DNA of 64,000 nt, taken from positions 248,001 to 312,000 of the forward strand of contig NZ_FOLD01000001.1 in NCBI RefSeq assembly GCF_900112225.1, given 5' to 3'. The stretch comes from Massilia yuzhufengensis (GTDB lineage: Bacteria > Pseudomonadota > Gammaproteobacteria > Burkholderiales > Burkholderiaceae_D). The first letter of the stretch is position 1, and every line of letters begins with the position of its first letter. The position numbers and the translations under genes were made by a program. The notes under the pieces were generated by a model, which saw only the letters and a list, made by a program, of their open reading frames with translations, did not search any database and was not told where the DNA came from. Below are positions 1-8,169 of the stretch, one piece after another.

Positions 1-808
1 GTTTGCCGTTGGGATAGGCGAAGCTGTACACAGGCGCGCCCAGCAGCGCTTCAAGTGCTTCCTTGCCGTCGGAAATTTCGCGCCGTGCCTGTTCCGGCGC
101 GAGCCGGGCAAGGATCGGATGATTGACGGTATGGCCTCCGATTTCCATGCCTGCGGCGTGCAACTGGCGCACCTGGGTGCCGGTCATCATCAAGTCGTCC
201 GGCAGCGCCACGCCGACCAGTTCGCGCAGCAGCTCCACCTGTTCGTGACGCTCGGCCAATGGCAGGTACTTCAGCTTGGCGAGCAGGGTGCCAATCGCAT
301 GGCGCCGGCTGTTGAGCGAATCCAGGCGCAGCACACCAAAGCCGGCACGGCCAAGGTCGATCTGGTCGGGCGCACGGCGGACCAGTTCGATGATGGTGTC
401 GTTCCACATGCGTCCACCATCCAGGAAGCCGGTGGACACGTAGAAGGTAGCGGCCACGCCATGGCGGCGCAGGATCGGCAGCGCAACTTCGGCGTTATCG
501 GCGTAGCCGTCGTCGAAGGTGATGCAGGTCGCGCGCGGGGGCAGGGTGCCGGCGCGCAGTTGCACCAAGCCTTGCTCGAGCGTGACCAGATTGAAACAGG
601 CCGTCAACAGACCCAGTAGTTGGTCGAAGCGGGCGGCGTCGACCTCGTTCGGGAACAGGGGATCGGCTTGCGGCAGCACGCGGTGGAAGATCAGGATCGA
701 CAGGCGCTGGCGTGGGCTGCCGAGGGCAAGGATCGACTTGAGCAAAGGATACATAGTAATGGAGGCGGCGCCAGTGGCCGTCGGCAGATCGGAATAGAAA
801 AGTGACAT
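1..808 (-). CDS. Polysaccharide deacetylase (CE4), C-terminus cut by window edge
   Basis: This partial gene runs off the left edge of the window. About 269 codons are visible. The NodB-type deacetylase core is clear: a TFDDGYADN motif near residue 100 supplies the metal-binding Asp, and a later GGHTVNHP segment supplies the metal-binding His pair. Family members deacetylate N-acetylated sugars in exported polysaccharide. I chose the ATG at 808; an in-frame ATG at 754 begins closer to the conserved FHRVLP segment, and neither has a convincing ribosome-binding site. It lies just downstream of the ligase gene on the same strand, so it probably acts on the polymer made by this locus. It is distinct from the second deacetylase at 31669-32553. 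Confidence 0.85.
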   Translation of the reverse strand, partial: MSLFYSDLPTATGAASITMYPLLKSILALGSPRQRLSILIFHRVLPQADPLFPNEVDAARFDQLLGLLTACFNLVTLEQGLVQLRAGTLPPRATCITFDDGYADNAEVALPILRRHGVAATFYVSTGFLDGGRMWNDTIIELVRRAPDQIDLGRAGFGVLRLDSLNSRRHAIGTLLAKLKYLPLAERHEQVELLRELVGVALPDDLMMTGTQVRQLHAAGMEIGGHTVNHPILARLAPEQARREISDGKEALEALLGAPVYSFAYPNGK

Positions 809-826
809 GAAAGCTCGCTCGTTAGC

Positions 827-2140
827 TCAGGTGGCGGTGACTGCTTTGGGCCGCAACGATTGGCGAGAATCAGGAAAGCTGTGCTGGGTTCCTGTCTTTT
901 GCTCGGCCAGATGTTTCTCGACGAGCACACCAGTCGCTACCATGGTCATCATCAGGTAATACTGTACATCGTAATAAACGAGACTGAGGAACGCACCTCC
1001 GACGGAAAACCCAACCATGCTTACCTGCAGCATCGTCGCAAGGTCTTTTGCCCAATGCAATTCAGGTAGTTTTTCGGTCTTTCGTATGATCCAGGAGCCT
1101 TTGCGCCAAGTAAGGAAACCCAAGGTCATGTAAAGCAGGAATCCCACCCAACCATGTTCGCCCAAGGCTTGGAAGTAGATGCTATGGGCCGCGTGTGGAT
1201 CCTCCGGGTCTGGCGCATATTTGGCGAAAACAGGACCTTTCCAAAGTTCGAAACCACCTCCAACCAGTGGCCGGTCATTAGCCAGATTGACCGCCAGCTT
1301 CCACGCATTGATACGCCCCATCGCCGACGCATCAGATTGGTATTCATTGATAGTATCCATGCGCTCTGTCCACTTGTCCGGCATGAATGCAATTGCCACA
1401 GGAATCATAAGTACCATTACGATGCCTGGCACCAATTTTTTCGGACTTTTGATCCACAGGAAGAACAGCATGGCTGCGACGCCAAGCAATGCACCGCGCG
1501 AGTAGGAACCGATTGCAGCGGCCGCGCACAAAGGCATCGAAACAGCCAACGCGCGCCGTACCCATTTATTCTGTGATACCAGCCGAAGGTAGAACATGAT
1601 GGGAATGATAGTAATGAAGGCCAAGGCGACTTCATTGTTACCTTCGATGAGGCTCCCAGATGGACCCCATACAATGTTGCCGCCACCAGTCAAGATGGTG
1701 AACAGGCCGCCCTTGGTGCCGTAATAACCGATCGAAATCATTAAGGCCCAAGCTAGACATTCAATTTGCCGACGCGTCTTGATCATCATGCCAGTAACCA
1801 GAGTCATTAACATAATTTTGTTGACTTGTGACAGTCTTTCCTGTGCGCTTTCCGGATAGAACGCAAACAGTGTTGTCAAGTTCATCCACAAGGTAAACAT
1901 GATGAGCGTCACTGTAATTGGCGTGACCGGCAGCTTTTTCGGGTCGCGCGTGATGACCACGCCAACCAGGGTCACTCCAGCAATGATGGCGGCAAAGGGA
2001 AAATCGTAGGCAAACCCCCAGCTCAGGCGATGCGGATTCATGACACTGATCCATACCCACATGAGCACGCCTATCCATGGCCGCTTCAGGGCGAACGGCA
2101 GGGAGCCGAGAACGATCAGGGTGATGACGATGTCGCGCAT
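827..2140 (-). CDS. O-antigen ligase/polymerase-like membrane protein, exosortase A-associated
   Basis: This 437-residue protein has about ten to eleven hydrophobic segments and an extended periplasmic loop around residues 240-330 (YSRGALLG, then the NAWKLAVNLA and HAAHSIYFQALGEHG segments). These are features of the Wzy/WaaL family, and the sequence resembles the 'O-glycosylation ligase, exosortase A system-associated' subfamily. Such proteins polymerise lipid-linked repeat units or move glycan onto an acceptor at the periplasmic face. It is the only Wzy/WaaL candidate in the window, so it may be the polymerase of the locus; whether it acts as polymerase or protein O-ligase cannot be read from sequence. 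It is divergent from the acyl-CoA ligase gene at 2329. Confidence 0.85.
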   Translation of the reverse strand: MRDIVITLIVLGSLPFALKRPWIGVLMWVWISVMNPHRLSWGFAYDFPFAAIIAGVTLVGVVITRDPKKLPVTPITVTLIMFTLWMNLTTLFAFYPESAQERLSQVNKIMLMTLVTGMMIKTRRQIECLAWALMISIGYYGTKGGLFTILTGGGNIVWGPSGSLIEGNNEVALAFITIIPIMFYLRLVSQNKWVRRALAVSMPLCAAAAIGSYSRGALLGVAAMLFFLWIKSPKKLVPGIVMVLMIPVAIAFMPDKWTERMDTINEYQSDASAMGRINAWKLAVNLANDRPLVGGGFELWKGPVFAKYAPDPEDPHAAHSIYFQALGEHGWVGFLLYMTLGFLTWRKGSWIIRKTEKLPELHWAKDLATMLQVSMVGFSVGGAFLSLVYYDVQYYLMMTMVATGVLVEKHLAEQKTGTQHSFPDSRQSLRPKAVTAT

Positions 2141-2328
2141 GGAGCAGTTGACGGGGGAAAGAATCCGGATGGTACCTTATTTCCACCTCGACACGATTCA
2201 TTGTCAGGCGCCATTGCAACACCCGCACACAGAATGTTATGAAATCGCATCATTTTTTGTTAATGTGCTATTGTTCGACCGGTTCCGCATGACCAGCAAA
2301 CAGCACCAAGACATCATCAATACTCCCC

Positions 2329-3921
2329 ATGAGCCACCTCGTCCACGAATTCATTTTTGACGCGGCCGACCGCGTCCCGGGCGCCGAGGCGCTCGTCCAT
2401 GGCAGCCGTCGCCTTGACTACGCCACCCTGGCCACCGAAGTCCGGCAAGTCGCCCAGGCCCTTCTTTCCCTGGGCCTTGCGCGCGGCGAACGGGTCGCCG
2501 TCTATCTGGAAAAACGGACTGAAAATGTGACATCGATGTTCGGCGCAGCCGCTGCCGGCGCTGTCTTCGTCCCTGTCAATCCGCTGCTCAAGCCGGACCA
2601 GGTGGCCTTCATCGCCGCGGATTGCGACGTGCGCGTGCTGGTCACCTCGCCCGAGCGGCTGCGCCAGCTCGGCCCGAGCCTGGCCGAATGCCCAGCCCTG
2701 CACACCGTCGTCGTTACGGAAGGCGCGGCGACCTTGCCGGAGATCGAAGGGATCAGGGTGGTTTCCTGGAGCACGGTCCTGGCCGAGGGCGGCGAACGCG
2801 AGCACCGCCCCCATCGCGCGATCGACGGCGACATGGCCGCCATCTTGTATACATCAGGCAGCACCGGCAAGCCCAAAGGGGTGGTGCTGTCGCACCGCAA
2901 TATCGTGGCCGGCGCCGAAAGCGTGGCAAGCTACCTGGGCAACACCCCGCAGGACCGCATCCTGGCCCTGCTGCCGCTGTCTTTCGACTATGGCATGTCG
3001 CAGCTGACCACCGCCTTCCACGTGGGCGCGACCGTGGTGCTGATCAACCACCTGCTGCCGCGCGACGTGCTCAAGGCCGTAGAAGCCGAGCGCATCACCG
3101 GCCTGGCGGCGGTGCCGCCGCTATGGATCCAGCTGGCCGCGCTCGACTGGCCGGCCAACTGCACGCTGCGCTACCTGACCAATTCCGGCGGCGCCATGAC
3201 GCGCGCCACGCTGGGCGCCCTGCGCCGCGTGCTGCCGCAGGCCCAGCCCTACCTGATGTACGGCCTGACCGAGGCCTTCCGCTCCACTTACCTGCCGCCG
3301 GCCGAACTCGAGCGCCGCCCGGACTCCATGGGCAAGGCGATCCCGAACGCCGAAGTAATGGTGCTGCGCCCGGACGGCAGCGAATGCGCGCCCGGCGAAC
3401 CCGGCGAACTGGTGCACCGCGGGGCCCTGGTCTCGCTCGGCTACTGGAACGATCCGGCCAAGACCGCCGAGCGCTTCAAGCCGGTGCAGTCCATCCACAA
3501 CGGGCTGGTACTCACCGAACTGGCGGTCTGGTCGGGCGACACCGTGCGCCGCGACGAGGACGGCTTCCTGTATTTTATTAGCCGCAAGGACGAAATGATC
3601 AAGACTTCCGGCTACCGGGTCAGCCCTACCGAGGTCGAAGAAGTGGTGTATGCGCGCGATAACGTGGCCGAAGCGGCCGCGATCGGCGTCACCCACCCGA
3701 CCCTGGGCCAGGCGATCGCGTTGATGGTGCATCCGAAGGACGGTACCGGCCTGCTGGCCGACGAACTGCTGGCCGCGCTCAAACCGCAGTTGCCCGCCTA
3801 TATGCTGCCGGCGAAGATCATCGTGTCGGACGCCCCCCTGCCGCGCAACCCGAATGGCAAGATCGACCGCAAGCTGCTGTCGACCCAGCTCGAAGGTATC
3901 TTCGCCGAGGTGGCGCGATGA
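2329..3921 (+). CDS. Acyl-CoA ligase (AMP-forming), exosortase A system-associated
   Basis: This 530-residue ANL-superfamily adenylating enzyme has all its core motifs: the P-loop-like YTSGSTGKPKG near residue 175, YGLTEAF near 310, a SGDTVRRDEDGF segment near 405, the hinge, and the catalytic lysine in PRNPNGKID near 510. It activates a carboxylic acid as acyl-AMP and then as a thioester. It belongs to the subfamily found in exosortase A loci next to a PLP decarboxylase, and the next gene is that decarboxylase, overlapping by ATGA at 3918-3921. The natural substrate is unknown; I infer an amino-acid-derived or hydroxy acid that decorates the exopolysaccharide. The start lacks a clear ribosome-binding site. 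Confidence 0.9.
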   Translation: MSHLVHEFIFDAADRVPGAEALVHGSRRLDYATLATEVRQVAQALLSLGLARGERVAVYLEKRTENVTSMFGAAAAGAVFVPVNPLLKPDQVAFIAADCDVRVLVTSPERLRQLGPSLAECPALHTVVVTEGAATLPEIEGIRVVSWSTVLAEGGEREHRPHRAIDGDMAAILYTSGSTGKPKGVVLSHRNIVAGAESVASYLGNTPQDRILALLPLSFDYGMSQLTTAFHVGATVVLINHLLPRDVLKAVEAERITGLAAVPPLWIQLAALDWPANCTLRYLTNSGGAMTRATLGALRRVLPQAQPYLMYGLTEAFRSTYLPPAELERRPDSMGKAIPNAEVMVLRPDGSECAPGEPGELVHRGALVSLGYWNDPAKTAERFKPVQSIHNGLVLTELAVWSGDTVRRDEDGFLYFISRKDEMIKTSGYRVSPTEVEEVVYARDNVAEAAAIGVTHPTLGQAIALMVHPKDGTGLLADELLAALKPQLPAYMLPAKIIVSDAPLPRNPNGKIDRKLLSTQLEGIFAEVAR

Positions 3922-5153
3922 ACGCCCCGCGACCGAAACATGCGCCGCTGACCCAGTTCGAGGTCGTCGACGACAGCCTGGTGGTGGGCGGCATGCCGCT
4001 TGCGCGCCTTGCCGCCCGGGTCGGCAGCACCCCCTTTTATGCCTATGATCGCGCGCGCCTGGACGAGCGCGTGGCCTACCTGCGCCAGCACCTGCCGCCT
4101 GAAATCCACCTGCACTACGCGATGAAGGCCAACCCGATGTCGGCCGTGGTCCAGCACATGGCGACCCTGGTCGATGGCATCGATGTCGCCTCCGGCGGCG
4201 AGCTGCAGGTGGCGCTGGACACCATCATGCCGCCGGAACGCATCAGCTTTGCCGGTCCCGGCAAGAGCGACGCCGACCTGCGTTGCGCGATCGCGGCCGG
4301 CATCATACTGAACGTGGAAGGGTTCGGCGAGCTCGACCGCATCGCTCTGGCCGGCCGCGAGCTGGGCATCACCGCCAAGGTGGCGGTGCGCGTGAATCCC
4401 GATTTCGAACTGAAGTCGTCCGGCATGAAGATGGGCGGCGGACCCAAGCAGTTCGGCGTGGACGCCGAACGGGTGCCCGAGATGCTGCGCCGGATCGGCG
4501 AACTCAAGCTGGCGTTCGAAGGCTTCCATATCTTCAGCGGTTCGCAGAACCTGAAGGTGGCTTCGCTGCAGGAAGCCCACGACAAGACCTTCGAATTGGC
4601 GCGTCGCCTGGCCAAGGATGCGCCGGGTCCGGTGTTGACCCTGAACATTGGCGGCGGCATCGGCATTCCCTATTTCCCGGGCGAAGAACGGATCGACCTG
4701 GCGGCGGTGGGTACCCATCTGCGCGAGATCCTGCCCGATGCGCGGCGCGACCTGCCGCAAGCCCAGGTGGTAATGGAACTGGGCCGCTACCTCGTGGCCG
4801 AGGCGGGCATCTACGTGTGCCGCGTGGTCGAGCGCAAGGAGTCGCGCGGCGAGGTTTTCCTGGTTACCGACGGCGGTCTGCACCACCACCTGGCGGCGTC
4901 GGGCAATTTTGGCCAGGTCATTCGCAAGAATTACCCTGTCGTGATCGGCAACCGGGTCGCCGGCGGCGAACGCGAAGTCGCTTCCGTGGTCGGCCCCCTG
5001 TGCACGCCGCTCGACCTGCTGGCCAACCAGATGGAACTGGCCAAGTCCGGGCCGGGCGACCTGGTCGTGGTATTCCAGTCGGGCGCCTATGGCCTGACTG
5101 CCAGTCCGGGGGGCTTCCTGAGCCACCCGGCCGCACGTGAAGTGCTGGTGTAA
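3918..5153 (+). CDS. PLP-dependent decarboxylase, exosortase A system-associated
   Basis: This 411-residue fold-type III enzyme resembles diaminopimelate/ornithine decarboxylases. The PLP lysine lies in HYAMKANPM near residue 63, the phosphate-binding glycine loop is GGGIGIPYFPGE near 245, and the substrate-facing cysteine is in GPLCTPLD near 365. It should remove carbon dioxide from an amino acid, or act on a carrier-bound derivative. It starts inside the stop codon of the acyl-CoA ligase gene (ATGA), so the two are translationally coupled. It is not the housekeeping LysA by context; its close family members occur with exosortase A. The true substrate is not known. Confidence 0.9.
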   Translation: MNAPRPKHAPLTQFEVVDDSLVVGGMPLARLAARVGSTPFYAYDRARLDERVAYLRQHLPPEIHLHYAMKANPMSAVVQHMATLVDGIDVASGGELQVALDTIMPPERISFAGPGKSDADLRCAIAAGIILNVEGFGELDRIALAGRELGITAKVAVRVNPDFELKSSGMKMGGGPKQFGVDAERVPEMLRRIGELKLAFEGFHIFSGSQNLKVASLQEAHDKTFELARRLAKDAPGPVLTLNIGGGIGIPYFPGEERIDLAAVGTHLREILPDARRDLPQAQVVMELGRYLVAEAGIYVCRVVERKESRGEVFLVTDGGLHHHLAASGNFGQVIRKNYPVVIGNRVAGGEREVASVVGPLCTPLDLLANQMELAKSGPGDLVVVFQSGAYGLTASPGGFLSHPAAREVLV

Positions 5154-5171
5154 CAAGAAGGAGATTGTGCA

Positions 5172-7019
5172 GTGAGCGGATTGTGCGGATGGATGGGCCA
5201 CGGCGCCGGTGTTGGCGATAACCAAGCCCTGCTGGCGACGATGGCCGCCCCCCTGGGGCGTTTCGATGCGACGCCTGTGCGTCATGTGGCCGGACGGCGC
5301 AGCGCGGCTGCCCTCGCGGCCCAGCCTGCGAGCAGCCATGTCTACCAGCAAGACGGGCTGACCGTGGCGCTATGGGGCCAGGTGCAGCTGGCCGGCACCC
5401 GGTCCGCAGGCGACGAACTTGCCGCGGAACTCGCGGCAGGCTGGCGCCAGGACCCGGACGCGGTCTGCGCGCGCCTGGGCGGCGCGTTTTCGCTGTGCAT
5501 CCTCGACGAGGCACGCGGTGAAGCGCTGCTGGCGGTCGACCGCACCGGCACCCGGCCATTGGTCTACCAGCTGGCCGGCGAGACCCTGGTATTCGCCTCT
5601 TCGAGCGACGCGCTGGTGCGCCACCCGGCCACTCCGGGGCAGATCGACCCGCAAGGCCTGTACAACTACGTCTATTTCCACATGGTCCCGGGACCCGGCA
5701 CCGTGTACAAGGGCCAGCAGCGCCTGCTGCCGGGGGAGTACCTGCGCTACCGCCAGGGCGCCATCGAAAAACGCCCCTACTGGCAGATCCGCTTCGACGA
5801 ACGCCAGGGCCAGTCCTTCGAGGCGCTCAAGGAACAGTTCCTGCAGCACCTGAAGGACAGCGTGCGCCAGGCCAGCGAAGGCCAGAAGGTCGGCGCCTTC
5901 CTGTCCGGCGGCACCGACAGCTCGACTATCGCCGGGATCCTGACCCAGGTCGGCGGCAAGCCGGCCGACACCTATTCGATCGGCTTCGAGGCCGAGGGCT
6001 ATGACGAAATGGAATACGCGCGCCTGGCGTCGCGCCACTTCGGCACCAACCACCACGAATACTATGTGACGCCGGACGATGTGGTCGCCGCGATTCCGAA
6101 AATGGGCGCGGTGTTCGACCAGCCTTTCGGCAACGCCTCCGCGGTGCCGGCCTTTTATTGCGCCCAGATGGCCAAGCGCGACGGCGTGACCTGCATGTTC
6201 GGTGGCGACGGCGGCGACGAGCTGTTCGGCGGTAACGAGCGCTATGCCAAGCAGACCGTGTTCGCGCTGTACGACAGGCTGCCGGGACTGCTGCGCAAGG
6301 CCCTGCTCGAGCCGGCGGTGTTCAACTTCCCGGGTGGCGGCATGATCAAGCCGATCCGCAAGGCACGCAGCTATATCGAGCAGGCCTCGGTCCCGATGCC
6401 GGCCCGCCTCGAAACTTATAATCTGCTGGGCCGCTACGGCGCCGCGCAGGTGTTCGATGCCGACTTCCTCGCCAGCGCCGACCTCGACGGGCCACTTGCC
6501 AGCCTGCGCGACGCCTATGGCAAGCAGCCGTCGGCCAGCCTGATCAACCAGATGCTGGCGCTCGACCTGAAAGTCACCCTGGCCGACAACGACCTGCCGA
6601 AGGTGATCAAGGCCTGCGAGCTGGCCGGGGTCGACGTCGCCTTCCCTTTCCTGAGCGACGCCATGGTCGAGTTCTCGACCCACTTGACGGCCAAGCAAAA
6701 GCTCAACGGCACCAAGCTGCGCTGGTTCTTCAAGGAGGCGCTGCGCGGTTTCCTGCCGGACGAGATCATCACCAAGCAGAAGCACGGCTTCGGACTGCCC
6801 TTCGGCGTCTGGCTGGAAAAACACCAGCCGCTGCAGGAACTGGCTTACGACAGCCTGTCGAGCCTGCGCGGCCGCGGCATCGTGCGCGCGGAGTTCATCG
6901 ATGACCTGCTGGGCAAGCACCTGAAGGAGCACCCTGGCTACCACGGCACCATGGTGTGGGTACTGATGATGCTGGAGCAGTGGTTCCGCCAGCGACCGGC
7001 TGCAGCCCCGCATGCCTGA
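5172..7019 (+). CDS. Asparagine synthase-like amidotransferase (second, ligase-linked copy)
   Basis: This 615-residue protein has an N-terminal class II glutaminase-like domain (about 1-200) and a C-terminal ATP-pyrophosphatase domain with FLSGGTDSST near residue 245 and GGDGGDELFGG near 350. Asparagine-synthase relatives use glutamine-derived ammonia, or another nucleophile, to make amides. The GTG at 5172 has AAGGAG nine bases upstream and gives MSGLCGW, which puts the presumed nucleophile Cys at position 5. An in-frame TTG at 5181 would give MCGW with the canonical Cys2 but would lie about 18 bases from the Shine-Dalgarno sequence. The gene sits 18 bases after the decarboxylase and 8 bases overlap the next gene. 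It differs from the XrtA amidotransferase at 24772-26676. Confidence 0.88.
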   Translation: MSGLCGWMGHGAGVGDNQALLATMAAPLGRFDATPVRHVAGRRSAAALAAQPASSHVYQQDGLTVALWGQVQLAGTRSAGDELAAELAAGWRQDPDAVCARLGGAFSLCILDEARGEALLAVDRTGTRPLVYQLAGETLVFASSSDALVRHPATPGQIDPQGLYNYVYFHMVPGPGTVYKGQQRLLPGEYLRYRQGAIEKRPYWQIRFDERQGQSFEALKEQFLQHLKDSVRQASEGQKVGAFLSGGTDSSTIAGILTQVGGKPADTYSIGFEAEGYDEMEYARLASRHFGTNHHEYYVTPDDVVAAIPKMGAVFDQPFGNASAVPAFYCAQMAKRDGVTCMFGGDGGDELFGGNERYAKQTVFALYDRLPGLLRKALLEPAVFNFPGGGMIKPIRKARSYIEQASVPMPARLETYNLLGRYGAAQVFDADFLASADLDGPLASLRDAYGKQPSASLINQMLALDLKVTLADNDLPKVIKACELAGVDVAFPFLSDAMVEFSTHLTAKQKLNGTKLRWFFKEALRGFLPDEIITKQKHGFGLPFGVWLEKHQPLQELAYDSLSSLRGRGIVRAEFIDDLLGKHLKEHPGYHGTMVWVLMMLEQWFRQRPAAAPHA

Positions 7020-8169
7020 GATTTGCCGTTTCGACCCCAGCGGCTGCGGTTTTCCGCCGCCGCGGGTGCCGCTGCTGCCGGCGGCCGGCATGCGGGAGCT
7101 GTCCGGCAGTGCCTCCGACCGGGTACCTCCCAGGCTGCTGGATGGCCGCGGAGTGCGCCGCTTCGCGCGTGGCCGCTACGCGCTGCATGCGGCCTTCCAG
7201 GCCGCCGGCCTGGGCCCGGACACAGTTGTGCTGGCTCCCTCCTACCATTGCCGCACCATGCTTGACCCGGCCCTGGCGCTGGGCGCCGGCGTGGCCCTGT
7301 ACGCACTGGATGAGCGGTTGGTCCCAGACCTGGCCAGTATCGAGCGCCTGCTTGGCGCCAGCGGCGCCGGCGCGCGCGCGCTGCTGGTGACCCATTATTT
7401 CGGCTTCGAGCAGCCGGCCCAGGTCATGGACGCGCTCGATGCGCTGTGCCGGCGCCACGGCCTGCTGCTGGTGGAAGACTGCGCGCATGCCTGGATGGTC
7501 GCGCAGCGCCGCGTGGCTGCCGGCTGCCCTGATGCGCGCCTGGTAGTCGCCAGTCCCTATAAATACTTCCCTTGTCCGGACGGCGGCATGCTATGGGGCG
7601 ACCCAGCTTCGCTCCCATCCCAGGGCGCGGGCGCAGGCTTCATGGCCGAGCTCAAGGCCTTGCGCCAGATGGGATTGCGTCGCGATGCCGTCCTGCCTGC
7701 ACCGGCGGTCGCGCCCCCAGGCATGGCCCGTGGCGCCGAACACCGCGCGCACGACGACCAGCCCTCGCACTACTATGACCGCGCACTGGAGCGGCGCGAT
7801 TCCCTTCAGCTCACACGCTGGCTGGTCGGTCGCGCCCGGCCGGAAGCGATCGCCGCCCAAAGGCGCCGACGCTACCGAGAATGGGTGGACGTCCTGCGGT
7901 GTTTGCAGCATGCACGCGCATTCCAGCCTGAGCTGCCCGAGTCCTGTGCTCCTTATATGTTTCCCATGCTTATTTCACGTCCAGACCCCGATTTTTTCCT
8001 GCTCAAGCAGGCCGGCATGCCGATCTGGCGCTGGGATGACATGGCGCTGTCCGACTGCGGCGTGGCCAGCCGGTATCGCACCCGCTTGCTGCACCTGCCC
8101 TGCCACCAGGGGCTATCCGATGCCCAGATGGACTGGATGACGACGCTCGCGTGCAAGGTGCTGGCATGA
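7012..8169 (+). CDS. DegT/DnrJ-type PLP aminotransferase-like protein
   Basis: This 385-residue protein looks like a sugar aminotransferase or related fold-type I PLP enzyme. Visible signals are APSYHC (cofactor pocket) near residue 80, VEDCAHAW near 157 with the PLP-pyridine Asp, and SPYKYFPCPDGGML near 182, whose Lys is the likely Schiff-base lysine. The family makes amino sugars such as those of O-antigens, but this member is divergent, so its substrate is uncertain. It overlaps the amidotransferase gene by 8 bases and is followed by an ATGA overlap with the acetyltransferase gene, so it belongs to the same operon. Confidence 0.75.
   Translation: MPEICRFDPSGCGFPPPRVPLLPAAGMRELSGSASDRVPPRLLDGRGVRRFARGRYALHAAFQAAGLGPDTVVLAPSYHCRTMLDPALALGAGVALYALDERLVPDLASIERLLGASGAGARALLVTHYFGFEQPAQVMDALDALCRRHGLLLVEDCAHAWMVAQRRVAAGCPDARLVVASPYKYFPCPDGGMLWGDPASLPSQGAGAGFMAELKALRQMGLRRDAVLPAPAVAPPGMARGAEHRAHDDQPSHYYDRALERRDSLQLTRWLVGRARPEAIAAQRRRRYREWVDVLRCLQHARAFQPELPESCAPYMFPMLISRPDPDFFLLKQAGMPIWRWDDMALSDCGVASRYRTRLLHLPCHQGLSDAQMDWMTTLACKVLA

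Noticed and set aside
5370..7091. Open frame of 573 codons on the minus strand
   Set aside because: It is antisense to the second asparagine synthase-like gene and has no recognisable domain.
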